Positions 33,792 to 43,126 of a stretch of 64,000 nucleotides of DNA are shown in pieces. The position numbers and the translations under genes are program-made. The DNA comes from Parvibaculum sp. (lineage in GTDB: Bacteria > Pseudomonadota > Alphaproteobacteria > Parvibaculales > Parvibaculaceae), in assembly GCA_002694985.1 (NCBI GenBank), contig NZNS01000006.1:326605-390604 (forward strand), read 5' to 3'. Numbering within the stretch: the first letter of the stretch is position 1; each line of letters starts with the position of its first letter. Below the pieces are notes generated by a model. That model saw nothing but the letters and a program-made list of their open reading frames with translations, had not been told where the DNA came from and did no database searches.

Positions 33792-35570
33792 TCACCCCGT
33801 CTTCTCCGTCTCGACGGCCTGCCGCTCATAAACCTCCACGCGCACACGCTCGATCACCGTCGCCGTCGCCTCGCTCGATGCGCCGATGGCGCGCAGCACA
33901 TGGCCGGAAAGCTGCAACGAGGCTTCGAGCGCTTCATGCACGACCGCCGTCGCGCCCGCCTCTTCAAGTTCGAGCATGTGTTCGCGGTCGCGCGCCCGCG
34001 CATAGATCGGGATCTTCGGCCACTTCGCGCGCAGCGCCTTCACGAGCCGGCTCGCCGCCGCGCTGTCGTCCAGTGTCACCACGATGGCAGAAGCCTTTGC
34101 CGCGCCCACGCGCTCCAGCATTTCCGGCCGCGCCGCATCGCCGTAATAGACGAGTTCGCCGCGAAGCCGCGCCATGCGCGAGCGCATCGGATCGAGGTCG
34201 AGCGCGACGAAGGGCAATTGCTGCTCGCGCAGCAGCCGCCCGATGGTCCGCCCGACGCGCCCGTAGCCTGCAATGATGACATGCGACTCGAGCCCCTCCA
34301 CCGTCCCGTCGGCATTGCGCTCCCGGTCGCCTTCCATGCCCTCGAGCCGCGTCTGCAACCACGCCCCCAGCACCGCCAGCAACGGCGTCAGCGCCATCGA
34401 CACGGCGGCCGAAAGCTGTACCACATGCGCAACCGCGAGCGGCACCACGCCGCCATCCACCGCCCCCGAGATCACCACGAAGGCAAACTCGCCGCCCGAG
34501 GCCAGAAGCAGCCCCGTGCGCGCCGAACAGATGCGCGACTGCCCGAATGCCATGGTCAGCGCCGCAATGATCAGCACCTTGAGCAGGAGGAAGACCGCGA
34601 TCAGCCCCAGCACCGCATCGAAATTGCTGCGCAGCACAGAGAAGTCCATGCCGATGCCGACGCTGATGAAGAAAAGCCCCAGCAGCAGCGCCTTGAAGGG
34701 CTGAATGTCCGTTTCGATCTGCGGCCGGAATTCCGTATCGGAAAGCAGCAGCCCCGCCAGAAACGCTCCCAGCGCCATCGAAAGCCCCGCCGCCCCCGTC
34801 GCCACCGCCGTCAGCAGCGCCGCCAGCAGCGACAGCGCCAGAAAGAGTTCCGGGTTCTTCGTGCGCGCAACGACGCCATAGATCCAGCGCAGGAAATAGC
34901 GCCCCACCGTCAGAATGAGCGTGACCGCTACCGCCGCCTTCAGCACCGCCATTCCCGCAAGGCTGAAAATATTCACGTCCTCGCCGCCCTGTGCATAGGC
35001 GCTGAAGATCGACACCATGACGAGAATGGGAACAACCGCGAGATCCTGCATCAGCAGGATCGAGAAGGCGATGCGCCCCGGCTGCGCGGCAAACTCGCCC
35101 CGCTCGATCAGCAATTGCGTCACGATGGCGGTCGAGGAAAGCGCCAGCGCAAAACCCAGAATGGTCGATGCCGGTCCCGTAAGCCCCGCCACCATGAACA
35201 GCCCCGCCAGCACCCCGCCGCAGACAAGCACCTGCGCTCCGCCAAGCCCCAGCACCAGCCTGCGCATGGAGCGCAGCCTCTGCCACGACAGTTCGAGCCC
35301 GATGGTGAAAAGCAGGAAAACGACGCCCAGCTCGCCGATCTGCGAAACGCCCGGCGTATCCTTGATCAGCGCGATGCCATGCGGCCCGATCAGCGCCCCG
35401 ATGAAGAGATAGCCGAGAACCGTACTCGCGCGAAACCAGTGGAACAAAGGCATCACGGCGACGGCAGCGATCAGAAAGACGATGACCTCCTTGAGGTAGG
35501 GAACATGGATGCCCCCCGCCACCGCCTCCACGGCCGCTCCCGCACTCAGAACCCCATTTTCCACAGTCAC
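33792..35570 (-). CDS. Kef-type cation:proton antiporter with RCK domain (CPA2)
   Basis: About 592 residues: a 12- to 13-helix CPA2 exchanger (about 1-390) with the signature GLELSWQRLRSMRRL near helix 4 and LALSSTAIVTQLL in the core, then a cytoplasmic RCK/TrkA-N domain with the NAD motif VIIAGYGRVGRTIG. Such proteins export potassium in exchange for protons and are gated by nucleotides or thiols. I used GTG at 35570; GTG at 35564 and an ATG at 35648 are alternatives, the last adding 26 poorly conserved residues. No KefF-type partner is adjacent. Confidence 0.9.
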   Translation of the reverse strand: MTVENGVLSAGAAVEAVAGGIHVPYLKEVIVFLIAAVAVMPLFHWFRASTVLGYLFIGALIGPHGIALIKDTPGVSQIGELGVVFLLFTIGLELSWQRLRSMRRLVLGLGGAQVLVCGGVLAGLFMVAGLTGPASTILGFALALSSTAIVTQLLIERGEFAAQPGRIAFSILLMQDLAVVPILVMVSIFSAYAQGGEDVNIFSLAGMAVLKAAVAVTLILTVGRYFLRWIYGVVARTKNPELFLALSLLAALLTAVATGAAGLSMALGAFLAGLLLSDTEFRPQIETDIQPFKALLLGLFFISVGIGMDFSVLRSNFDAVLGLIAVFLLLKVLIIAALTMAFGQSRICSARTGLLLASGGEFAFVVISGAVDGGVVPLAVAHVVQLSAAVSMALTPLLAVLGAWLQTRLEGMEGDRERNADGTVEGLESHVIIAGYGRVGRTIGRLLREQQLPFVALDLDPMRSRMARLRGELVYYGDAARPEMLERVGAAKASAIVVTLDDSAAASRLVKALRAKWPKIPIYARARDREHMLELEEAGATAVVHEALEASLQLSGHVLRAIGASSEATATVIERVRVEVYERQAVETEKTG

Positions 35571-35813
35571 CTCGTCTCTCGCCTGTTCATCGGCAGAGTA
35601 ACGCAAAAAATTGCTGCGATGCGGGGAATCCCGCAGGATTCTTGCCATATACCGCTCTCCACCCTATATGCCTTTGGCAAGGGACCGGGGGGCGGGCCCA
35701 GCAAACTAGGAAGGCCTGCATCGATATGCGGACAGGAAGCCGTATAACCCGCAGCGATAAATCGTGCTCCCTCGCCAGCGGCGCGGTCCACGAAAATACC
35801 GCCGGTGCTACGA

Positions 35814-36869
35814 ATGCCTGACATGTCCTGGTTCTATCTCGCGAGCGGGCTCGTCCTGCTCATCGTCAGTGGTGACTTCCTTGTCCGCGGCGCCACCGCC
35901 CTTGCCGCCCGCTACGGCCTCTCCCCGCTTCTCATCGCGCTCACCATCGTTGCCTTCGGCACCTCCGCGCCGGAACTTCTCGTCTCCGTGCGCGCGGCCC
36001 TCGCCGGTGTCCCCGGCATCGCACTCGGCAATGTCGTCGGCAGCAACATCGCGAACATCCTGCTGATCCTCGGCCTACCCGCCCTCATCATGCCCATTGC
36101 CTGTGTGGGCCGTACCGTGCCGCACAACATGCTCATCATGATGGCGGCGAGCGTGCTCCTCATCGTGCTCTGCTTTATCGGCCCTCTCGGCTTCTGGCAG
36201 GGCATTCTCCTTCTGTCCCTGCTCGCCGCCTATCTCGTCTATTCGGGCTGGGATGCACGCATGAACCCGCATTCTCCCTCGCCCCTTGCCGCCGCCGAAG
36301 ACACCACGCTCTCTGCCCCCGGCGCATCTTGCGATGCCTTTACGCAGCCCGATATCGACACGCATGATCTGCCGCATGGCGACCTGCCCACGGAAAACCT
36401 CTCGCGCCGCGCAATCGTGCTGAAACTCCTGATCGGCCTCATCGGCCTGCCGATCGGCGCGCGCTTCGTCGTCGATGGCGGCACGGAAATCGCGCAGGTC
36501 TTCGGCGTCTCCGATGCCGTGATCGGCCTCTCCCTGATTGCCGTCGGCACCTCGCTGCCCGAGCTTGCGACATCGCTCATGGCCGTCTTCCGCCGCAATG
36601 ACGATGTTGTGGTGGGCAACATCATCGGCAGCAACATCATGAACATCCTCGCCATTCTTGGCGTGACTGCGCTGATCGCCCCGCTGCCCGTCTCCCCCGA
36701 CTTCCTGAATTTCCACCTCTGGGTGATGCTCGGTTCCGTTGTCATGCTGCTGCCTTTCACGATGACAGGCGGAAAGGTCGGGCGCGGTGCGGGCATCCTC
36801 TTCCTTCTGGCCTATGGTGCCTATCTCTATGGCATGTTCTTCCTCGGCCATGCGCCCGGCGTTCTTTGA
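35814..36869 (+). CDS. Calcium/sodium antiporter (CaCA family, YrbG-like)
   Basis: 351-residue inner-membrane exchanger with two inverted halves, each carrying the alpha repeat. The first has TIVAFGTSAPELLVS and GNVVGSNIANILLILG. The second has SLIAVGTSLPELATS and GNIIGSNIMNILAILG. A hydrophilic loop of about 70 residues (about 145-215) joins them. Start choice between 35814 and 35823 is uncertain, since neither has a good ribosome site. The stop codon lies in an 11-base tandem repeat. Confidence 0.93.
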   Translation: MPDMSWFYLASGLVLLIVSGDFLVRGATALAARYGLSPLLIALTIVAFGTSAPELLVSVRAALAGVPGIALGNVVGSNIANILLILGLPALIMPIACVGRTVPHNMLIMMAASVLLIVLCFIGPLGFWQGILLLSLLAAYLVYSGWDARMNPHSPSPLAAAEDTTLSAPGASCDAFTQPDIDTHDLPHGDLPTENLSRRAIVLKLLIGLIGLPIGARFVVDGGTEIAQVFGVSDAVIGLSLIAVGTSLPELATSLMAVFRRNDDVVVGNIIGSNIMNILAILGVTALIAPLPVSPDFLNFHLWVMLGSVVMLLPFTMTGGKVGRGAGILFLLAYGAYLYGMFFLGHAPGVL

Positions 36870-36903
36870 GCGTTCTTTGAGCATTCTTTGAGCATCTTCT
36901 GAG
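36860..36903. repeat. Four 11-base tandem repeats across the antiporter stop codon
   Basis: CGTTCTTTGAG occurs exactly twice (36860-36870, 36871-36881), then once with one change as CATTCTTTGAG (36882-36892) and once more decayed as CATCTTCTGAG (36893-36903). The first unit contains the antiporter stop TGA. The unit is not a multiple of three, so extra copies would not extend the reading frame. It looks like slippage. Confidence 0.85.
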
Positions 36904-36913
36904 AGATACGGAT

Positions 36914-37672
36914 TTGAGCGACAGCAAAACCGCACTTGTCACGGGAGCCGCACGCCGCATCGGGCGCTCGATCGCGCTTGCGCTTGCAGAGGATGGCTGG
37001 TCCATCGCCCTTCATCATCACAGCTCGACGGAAGATGCCGCAGTCGTCGTGAAGGAAATCGAGGCGCTCGGCAGCAAGGCCCTCGCCCTCAATGCCGATC
37101 TCGCAAAGCCTGGTGCCGCAGGCGATCTCATCTCCCGTGCGCGCGAAGCGTTCGGTCCCGTCTCGCTACTCGTCAACAACGCCTCGCTTTTTGAGCGGGA
37201 CGATGTGCAGACCATGACGGAGGAAAGCTGGGCCGCGCATATGGACACCAACCTGCGCGCCCCCGCCTTTCTCTCGCAGGCCCTCGCCGCCCAACTGCCG
37301 GAAGGAACGCCCGGTAATATCGTGAACATCATCGACCAGCGCGTCTGGGCTCCGACACCGCATTTTTTCTCCTATACGATCAGCAAGATGGCGCTCTGGG
37401 ACATGACGCAGGTCATGGCGCGGTCCCTCGCGCCCCATATCCGCGTAAATGCCATCGGCCCCGGTCCGGCGCTGGCCAATCCGCGTCAGTCGGCGGCTGA
37501 TTTCGAAAAGCAGACAAGAGCCACGATTCTCGGGCGCGGCACCACGCCGGGCGAGATTTGCGCTGCGGTTCGGTTTATTCTCGCCTCGCCTTCCATGACC
37601 GGGCAGATGATTGCACTCGACGGCGGCCAGCACCTCGCCTGGGAAACGCCGGACGTTGTCATCCCCGAGTAG
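36914..37672 (+). CDS. SDR oxidoreductase, probable pteridine (dihydromonapterin-type) reductase
   Basis: 252-residue classical short-chain dehydrogenase. The arginine-bearing TGAARRIG nucleotide turn is typical of pteridine reductases (FolM, PTR1) rather than ketoacyl reductases. NNAS and the active-site YTISKMAL follow, and the C-terminus has GQMIALDGGQHL. It starts with TTG at 36914. folB follows after 21 bases, which supports a role in tetrahydrofolate or dihydropteridine reduction, possibly standing in for a conventional dihydrofolate reductase. That substitution is inference. Confidence 0.85.
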   Translation: MSDSKTALVTGAARRIGRSIALALAEDGWSIALHHHSSTEDAAVVVKEIEALGSKALALNADLAKPGAAGDLISRAREAFGPVSLLVNNASLFERDDVQTMTEESWAAHMDTNLRAPAFLSQALAAQLPEGTPGNIVNIIDQRVWAPTPHFFSYTISKMALWDMTQVMARSLAPHIRVNAIGPGPALANPRQSAADFEKQTRATILGRGTTPGEICAAVRFILASPSMTGQMIALDGGQHLAWETPDVVIPE

Positions 37673-37693
37673 AGTGCGAACAGGGACAGTTGA

Positions 37694-38101
37694 ATGAGCC
37701 AGCCGGATAATATTGCACCTCTGAAGATCGCGAACGCCGAACGCGCAATCCGCCACGTCTTCATCCGCGACCTGCTGCTCGATGCGCATATCGGCGTCTA
37801 CAAGCACGAAAAGGGCGGCACCCAGCCGGTTCGCGTCAATGTTGACCTCACCGTGACCGAAGTCGCGCATGCCGACAGTCTCGATAACGTCGTCTGCTAC
37901 AAGACCGTGGTGGACCAGATCAAGGCGATCGTCGCCGAGGGCCACCTGAACCTCGTCGAGACGCTTGCCGAACGCATCGCCGGGTCATGTCTGGAAGATG
38001 CAAGGGTGCGCGTGGCGCGGGTCCGTGTGGAAAAGCTCGCCGCTATCCCGGAAGCCGTCAGCGTCGGCGTCGAGATCGAGCGCCTGCGCCATCATTCCTG
38101 A
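37694..38101 (+). CDS. folB: Dihydroneopterin aldolase
   Basis: 135-residue enzyme of folate synthesis that cleaves dihydroneopterin to hydroxymethyl-dihydropterin and glycolaldehyde. The conserved blocks are VFIRDLLLDAHIGVYKHEKG, CYKTVVDQI, and NLVETLAERIA with the substrate Glu. The C-terminal VRVEKLAAIPEAVSVGVEIER follows the family. About 20 residues precede the core. It is in an operon with the upstream SDR. Confidence 0.93.
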   Translation: MSQPDNIAPLKIANAERAIRHVFIRDLLLDAHIGVYKHEKGGTQPVRVNVDLTVTEVAHADSLDNVVCYKTVVDQIKAIVAEGHLNLVETLAERIAGSCLEDARVRVARVRVEKLAAIPEAVSVGVEIERLRHHS

Positions 38102-38276
38102 AGCCGCAAGGTCGCGAAAAACCGGCAACAAAATCAACAGTTTGGCCCGCCCAAACGCCGCACACGGAAGGTTTGTGCACAGTACTCCATATAGCCTGGC
38201 CCTCTTGATAGAGGTGAAGGCGTGACGCCTGTATCGGTTGCAACCGGGTTCCATAGGTCAAAAAAACCCATATGTT

Positions 38277-38342
38277 TCAACGTCTTAAAACGAGGCCGGT
38301 TTTAGTCCGGTGTCACAAATCCTAATTATTACAAGACGTTGA
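38277..38342. repeat. Long-armed stem-loop
   Basis: TCAACGTCTT (38277-38286) pairs perfectly with AAGACGTTGA (38333-38342). The interior contains a smaller CCGG...CCGG hairpin (about 38296-38310). It could be a small RNA, a transcript end or a protein-binding site. No T run follows on either strand, so I do not call it a terminator. Confidence 0.5.
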
Positions 38343-38392
38343 CAGTTGGAGGCCGTATCGGACCCCAACTCTTTCAACAAACTTATCCACAG

Positions 38393-38401
38393 GCTGGGCA
38401 A
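38393..38401 (+). promoter_or_regulatory. Perfect DnaA box
   Basis: TTATCCACA, an exact consensus DnaA box, 73 bases before the uvrC start. It is a single box, so it may be a DnaA titration or regulation site, or chance. Confidence 0.45.
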
Positions 38402-38474
38402 CATGTTCCTGCCCCACCCCGGCAGGACGCTCACGGGGAAACCGCGAAATCGGTAGCGGTGTTATACAGATCAC

Positions 38475-40406
38475 ATGAACGAGACCGACGAGACATCCGG
38501 CGGGGCGCCCGATTCCGGCCCCCATTCCAGCTCCGGGACACCCGCCCCCGGTCCGTCCGGTGCTGCGCTGATCGCCGAAAAGGTCAAGCTCCTGCCCGAC
38601 AGTCCGGGCGTCTACCGCATGTACGATGCCAAGGGCGAGCTTCTCTATGTCGGCAAGGCCCGCAGCCTGAAGAAGCGCGTCGCGAGCTATACCAAGCTCG
38701 CCGGCCATTCCAACCGCATTGCCCGCATGATCGCCACCACGGCGCAGATGGAGTTCATCTCTACCGCTACCGAGACGGATGCACTCCTCCTCGAAGCCAA
38801 TCTCATCAAACGGCTGAAGCCCCGCTACAACGTGCTGATGCGGGACGACAAGTCGTTCCCCTACATCCTGCTGACCGGTGATCACCCCTTTCCGCAGGTC
38901 GTGAAGCATCGCGGTTCCCGTGCACGGCCCGGCGATTATTTCGGCCCCTTCGCCAGCGCAGGCGCCGTCACCGCCACGTTGAATGCGCTCCAGAAAGCGT
39001 TCCTGCTCCGCTCCTGCTCCGACAGCGTCTTCGAAAGCCGCACCCGGCCTTGCCTCCTCTTCCAGATCAAGCGTTGCAGCGCGCCTTGCACGGGAGAAAT
39101 CGACGAGGCCGGATATGCCGAACTCCTGAGCGAAGCGCGCGCCTTCCTGAAAGGACGCAGCCGCAAGACCCAGCAGCAGCTTGCCGCCTTGATGGACCAG
39201 GCATCCGCCGATCTGGATTTCGAGCGCGCCGCAATCTATCGCGACCGCATTCGCGCCCTCACCCAGATCCAGCAGCATCAGGGCATCAATCCGCAGACCG
39301 TCGCCGAGGCGGATGTTTTCGCCGCCTGGTCGGAGGGTGGCCAGACCTGTGTGCAGGTCTTCTTCTTCCGCGCCGGTCAGAACTGGGGCAACCGCGCCTA
39401 TTTTCCGCGCCACGACAAGGAACTCTCCATCGAGGAGGTACTCGACGCCTTCCTCGCGCAATTCTATGAGGACAGGCCGCCGCCGCGCATGGTGCTTCTG
39501 AGCCATGAAGTGCCGGGAAAGGCCCTCCTTGCCGAGGCGCTTACCATTCGCGGCGGACGGAAGGTCGCCGTCGGCGTTCCCCGGCGCGGCGAGAAGCGCG
39601 AACTGATCGACCATGCGCTGACCAATGCCCGTGAGGCACTGGGCCGCCGCCTCGCCGAAAGCTCCACCCAGCGCAAGCTTCTCGAAGGCGTTGCCGAAGC
39701 CTTCGGCCTCGAACAGCCGCCCTCCCGCATCGAGGTTTACGACAACAGCCACATCTCGGGCACGAAGCCGGTTGGCGGCATGATCGTCGCGGGACCCGAA
39801 GGCTTCATGAAAAACCAGTACCGGAAGTTCAACATCAAGGGCGAGAACATAGAGCCCGGCGACGACTACGCCATGATGCGTGAGGTGCTGACCCGCCGCT
39901 TCACCCGCCTCATCAAGGAAAGCGGAACCACGCCGGATGGCGGCTCTCAGTGGCCAGACCTCATCCTGATCGACGGCGGTGCCGGGCAGTTGAAAGTCGC
40001 GCTCGACGTGCTGAACGAACTCGGTATCACCAATGTGACGGCAGTAGGCGTCGCCAAGGGGCCCGAGCGGGATGCGGGCCGCGAGCGCTTCTTCATGGCG
40101 GGCCGTGCCGATTTCATGATGGAACCGCGCAACCCGGTCCTCTACTACCTCCAGCGCCTGCGCGACGAGGCACACCGTTACGCCATTGGCAGCCACCGCG
40201 CCCGCCGCTCGAAGGCCATCGGCGTCAATCCGCTGGATGAGGTTCCCGGCGTCGGGCCCGGCCGCAAACGGGCCCTGTTGCAGCATTTCGGTTCCGCCCG
40301 CGCCGTCGCTCGCGCCGGTCTTTCCGATCTCGAAGCCGTGGACGGTATCAGCGCCAGGGTTGCGCGTGCCATTTACGATCACTTTCACGGAAACCCGGAC
40401 GGATGA
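38475..40406 (+). CDS. uvrC: Excinuclease ABC subunit C
   Basis: 643-residue double nuclease that makes both incisions in nucleotide excision repair. The N-terminal GIY-YIG domain is [20 protein letters not shown], the UVR domain (about 230-265) binds UvrB, the RNase H-like domain has [10 protein letters not shown], and the C-terminal helix-hairpin-helix is [21 protein letters not shown] Ser/Gly/Pro-rich stretch of about 30 residues precedes the core. It heads the uvrC-pgsA-moaD-moaE order seen in many relatives, although 140 bases separate it from pgsA. Confidence 0.97.
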   Translation: MNETDETSGGAPDSGPHSSSGTPAPGPSGAALIAEKVKLLPDSPGVYRMYDAKGELLYVGKARSLKKRVASYTKLAGHSNRIARMIATTAQMEFISTATETDALLLEANLIKRLKPRYNVLMRDDKSFPYILLTGDHPFPQVVKHRGSRARPGDYFGPFASAGAVTATLNALQKAFLLRSCSDSVFESRTRPCLLFQIKRCSAPCTGEIDEAGYAELLSEARAFLKGRSRKTQQQLAALMDQASADLDFERAAIYRDRIRALTQIQQHQGINPQTVAEADVFAAWSEGGQTCVQVFFFRAGQNWGNRAYFPRHDKELSIEEVLDAFLAQFYEDRPPPRMVLLSHEVPGKALLAEALTIRGGRKVAVGVPRRGEKRELIDHALTNAREALGRRLAESSTQRKLLEGVAEAFGLEQPPSRIEVYDNSHISGTKPVGGMIVAGPEGFMKNQYRKFNIKGENIEPGDDYAMMREVLTRRFTRLIKESGTTPDGGSQWPDLILIDGGAGQLKVALDVLNELGITNVTAVGVAKGPERDAGRERFFMAGRADFMMEPRNPVLYYLQRLRDEAHRYAIGSHRARRSKAIGVNPLDEVPGVGPGRKRALLQHFGSARAVARAGLSDLEAVDGISARVARAIYDHFHGNPDG

Positions 40407-40546
40407 CCGCCGGATGATCGTCCGAGTGCAACCAGTGACGGGACAGCCGGTTTAGGGGGGCGCACGACCTTGAATGTGCTTCTTCCCCTCGCGACATCGC
40501 CGTGAGGGATGCTAAGCTGGCATGAGCAAACCGGAGCTGACTGCGC

Positions 40547-41170
40547 ATGGCGACCAATTTACCGAACCTGTTGACCTATTTCCGCATCGCATTGGTGCCC
40601 GCCATTGTCGTGTGTTTCTACATTCCGGGCGACGCTGCGCACTGGACGGCGCTTGCACTCTTCATCATCGCGGCCATTACCGATTTCTTCGACGGCTATA
40701 TCGCCCGCGCATGGGAGCAGCAATCCAATCTCGGGCGCATGCTGGACCCGATTGCCGACAAGCTGCTTGTTGCCGTGGTGCTGATCGCACTCACCTGGCA
40801 GGACGTCATCGCGGGTTTCTCGCTCTGGGCGGCGATCATCATTCTGTGCCGAGAAATTCTCGTGTCGGGCTTGCGCGAGTTCCTCGCCGAGCTGCGCGTC
40901 AGCGTACCCGTGACCCAACTTGCAAAATGGAAGACGGCGATCCAGATGGTTGCCCTCGGCTTTCTGCTTGCCGGTCCCGCCGCCGACAAGATCGTGCCCG
41001 GAACCATCGAGACCGGGATCACACTCCTCTGGGCTGCCGCCATCCTGACCCTCTACACCGGCATCGATTATTTCCGCGCGGGCGTTAAACACCTCGGCGA
41101 CGACAAGCCGGGAAAGACACCGCCAGCGCCCTCGACGGCGGCTGCCGCAGAACGGGACGGCCGGATGTGA
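40547..41170 (+). CDS. pgsA: CDP-diacylglycerol-glycerol-3-phosphate 3-phosphatidyltransferase
   Basis: 207-residue membrane enzyme that commits CDP-diacylglycerol to phosphatidylglycerol synthesis. The CDP-alcohol phosphotransferase motif is complete in FFDGYIARAWEQQSNLGRML followed by DPIADKLL, and the N-terminal NLPNLLTYFRIALVP is typical. Five or six membrane helices are expected. The C-terminal 25 residues are polar. Its stop overlaps the moaD GTG start (GTGA). Confidence 0.95.
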   Translation: MATNLPNLLTYFRIALVPAIVVCFYIPGDAAHWTALALFIIAAITDFFDGYIARAWEQQSNLGRMLDPIADKLLVAVVLIALTWQDVIAGFSLWAAIIILCREILVSGLREFLAELRVSVPVTQLAKWKTAIQMVALGFLLAGPAADKIVPGTIETGITLLWAAAILTLYTGIDYFRAGVKHLGDDKPGKTPPAPSTAAAAERDGRM

Positions 41171-41418
41171 GACTGCTCTATTTCGCTTGGGTGAAACAGA
41201 AAGCCGGCATCTCGCAGGAAGATGTGACGCTGCCCGGCGAAGTGCGCGATGTCTCCGACGTCATCTCATGGCTGAAGACGCGCGGCGAAGGATACGAGGC
41301 CGCCTTCGCGGACCTTTCCGTCATCCGCTGTGCCGTCGATCAGGAACATGGCGATTTCGACACCTCCGTTCAGGGTGCCACCGAGATCGCCTTCTTTCCT
41401 CCCGTCACCGGCGGCTGA
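41167..41418 (+). CDS. moaD: Molybdopterin synthase small (sulfur carrier) subunit
   Basis: 83-residue ubiquitin-fold carrier that ends in the required Gly-Gly (PPVTGG), which is adenylated and thiocarboxylated to carry sulfur to MoaE. It begins with GTG overlapping the pgsA stop. The opening LLYFAWVKQKAGISQEDVTLP is characteristic. moaE follows after four bases. Confidence 0.94.
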   Translation: MRLLYFAWVKQKAGISQEDVTLPGEVRDVSDVISWLKTRGEGYEAAFADLSVIRCAVDQEHGDFDTSVQGATEIAFFPPVTGG

Positions 41419-41422
41419 TCCG

Positions 41423-41869
41423 ATGATCCGTGTCCAGGCCGAAGACTTCGACATCGGCACCGAGGTCGCCGCACTGACGAAAGGCCGCACCGATATCGGG
41501 GCGCTCGTCACCTTCTCCGGCCTCGTGCGCGATGCGAATGACGGCACCGTCGCCTCGATGGAGCTGGAACATTATCCCGGCATGACCGAAAAGGAGCTTG
41601 CCCGCATCGAGCAGGAAGCCAACGAGCGATGGCCGCTTCAGGCAAGCCTCATCATCCACCGCGTCGGCAAGCTCATGCCCGGGGATAACATCGTCCTCGT
41701 CGTCACCGCCTCCCCTCACCGTCAGGCCGCCTTCGAGGCAGCCTCGTTTTTGATGGATTACTTGAAAACCCGCGCACCCTTCTGGAAACGCGAGGATAAG
41801 AATGGCGAAGCGCATTGGGTCGATGCCCGGGAGAGCGATGGCGACGCGGCCGCCAAATGGGATTTGTGA
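41423..41869 (+). CDS. moaE: Molybdopterin synthase catalytic subunit
   Basis: 148-residue subunit that converts cyclic pyranopterin monophosphate to molybdopterin with two MoaD thiocarboxylates. Seen are GALVTFSGLVRD, LEHYPGMTEKELARIEQEA, VHRVG-like IIHRVGKLMPGDNIVLV, the SPHRQAAFEAASFLMDYLK helix, and the catalytic Lys in PFWKREDKNGEAHWVDA. The ATG at 41423 is four bases after the moaD stop; the earlier in-frame Met codons overlap moaD and are rejected. Confidence 0.96.
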   Translation: MIRVQAEDFDIGTEVAALTKGRTDIGALVTFSGLVRDANDGTVASMELEHYPGMTEKELARIEQEANERWPLQASLIIHRVGKLMPGDNIVLVVTASPHRQAAFEAASFLMDYLKTRAPFWKREDKNGEAHWVDARESDGDAAAKWDL

Positions 41870-41944
41870 CGGTTTCGTGACGTTTCGATGACAGTCGGGC
41901 CTGTTTATCCCCGTTTTCTGCTCTCGATCCATCCGCCGGCCAGC

Positions 41945-41973
41945 AAAAAGGGCGGCCCGAAGACCGCCCTTTA
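41945..41973. terminator. Bidirectional terminator between moaE and ilvE
   Basis: AAAGGGCGG (41947-41955) pairs with CCGCCCTTT (41964-41972) around an eight-base loop. On the minus strand the run is TTTTT, and on the plus strand it is TTTATT, so it ends ilvE transcripts best and moaE transcripts as well. Confidence 0.85.
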
Positions 41974-41998
41974 TTGCTCTCACCCTTGGCGAAAAAGC

Positions 41999-42901
41999 TT
42001 AGCCGTTCGCCGCCTTTGCACGCGTCTGATGCGCATGAACCGCGGCAATATAGTCTTCATGCAGATTATTCGAAATCTCGCCCGGCGTATACTTGTGCGG
42101 ACCGATCTCGCCGACCGGCGTCACTTCCGCTGCGGTACCCGTAATGAAGCATTCCGAAAAATCAGGAAGCTCTTCCGGCTTGATATGCCGTTCGATCACT
42201 TCGTAGCCGCGCGCCTTCGCAAGTCCAATCACGGTCTGACGCGTGATACCGTCGAGGAAACAGTCTGGCGTCGGTGTATGAATGACGCCATCCTTGACGA
42301 AGAAGATGTTTGCGCCCGTAGCTTCCGCGACATAGCCGCGATAGTCATACATCAGCGCGTCGGCGTACCCCTTGTTCTCGGCCGCATGCTTCGAGATCGT
42401 GCAGATCATGTAAAGGCCGGCAGCCTTTGACATTGAAGGCGCAGTTTCCGGCGACGGACGCTTGTACTGCGCGATGTCGAGACGGATACCGGTCTTGCGT
42501 TGCTCGGGGTCGAAATAGGAAGGCCATTCCCACGCGGCGACGGCGAAATTGATCTTGTTCTTCTGTGCACTGACGCCCATCATTTCGCTGCCGCGCCACG
42601 CCACCGGACGGAGATAGCCATCGGTCAGCCCCTGCGCCCGCACGGCGGCGATGCACGCTTCGTCGATCTCTTCGACGCTATAGGGAATCTTGAAACCGAG
42701 AATGTCGGCCGACTTGATCAGCCGTTCCGAATGTTCACGCAGCTTGAAAATTTCACCGCCATACATCCGGCACCCTTCGAACACGCAGCTTGCATAATGC
42801 AGCCCGTGCGTGAGCACATGCACCTTGGCATCTGCCCAGGGAAGAAGCTCTCCATTGAACCAGATGAAGCCGTCGCGTTTGTCGAAGGGAATGTCTGCCA
42901 T
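41999..42901 (-). CDS. ilvE: Branched-chain amino acid aminotransferase
   Basis: 300-residue fold-type IV PLP aminotransferase for the last step of Leu, Ile and Val synthesis. Conserved parts are FIWFNGELLPWADAKVHVLT, HGLHYASCVFEGCRMYGG, the PLP Lys region SMSKAAGLYM, YVAEATGANIFFVKDG, and the C-terminal ECFITGTAAEVTPVGEI. The ATG at 42901 (MADIPFDKRDG) is the family start; 18 further upstream codons are not conserved. It is divergent from the MarR-type gene across 225 bases. Confidence 0.95.
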   Translation of the reverse strand: MADIPFDKRDGFIWFNGELLPWADAKVHVLTHGLHYASCVFEGCRMYGGEIFKLREHSERLIKSADILGFKIPYSVEEIDEACIAAVRAQGLTDGYLRPVAWRGSEMMGVSAQKNKINFAVAAWEWPSYFDPEQRKTGIRLDIAQYKRPSPETAPSMSKAAGLYMICTISKHAAENKGYADALMYDYRGYVAEATGANIFFVKDGVIHTPTPDCFLDGITRQTVIGLAKARGYEVIERHIKPEELPDFSECFITGTAAEVTPVGEIGPHKYTPGEISNNLHEDYIAAVHAHQTRAKAANG

Positions 42902-43103
42902 GACCCTGATTTCCTGGTGTATTTCCGAAGCTCCCGGACAAGCCACTTGGCGCACCGGGGCTCACGGGCCCTTTCACGGGAGAATTTGCCGAAGACAGCT
43001 TTCTCGGGCGAACATCCTTATATTGGCTGGCAGATTCGATCTGCCCATCTCGGACGCCCATTCTGTCTCATGCAGTTTGCAAGAGGTAGCATTTAGCGGA
43101 AAA

Positions 43104-43124
43104 TATGTCAACATGACTGACATA
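43104..43124. promoter_or_regulatory. MarR-type operator at the petP-like start
   Basis: TATGTCA (43104-43110) and TGACATA (43118-43124) form a perfect seven-base inverted repeat with a seven-base centre, ending two bases before the MarR start codon. It overlaps the ribosome site, so binding would block both transcription and translation. The dyad spacing fits a MarR dimer. Confidence 0.65.
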
Positions 43125-43126
43125 AA

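Larger units (their letters stand above)
38102..38474. other. AT-richer intergenic region before uvrC
   Basis: About 370 bases with no convincing gene. It contains a ten-base inverted repeat framing a 46-base structured interior (38277-38342) and a perfect DnaA box (38393-38401). It is visibly less GC-rich than the neighbours. I see no LexA-type site for uvrC. Confidence 0.5.

Noticed and set aside
36860..36903. CRISPR-like repeats
   Set aside because: Units are 11 bases and directly adjacent with no spacers. No cas gene is present in the window.
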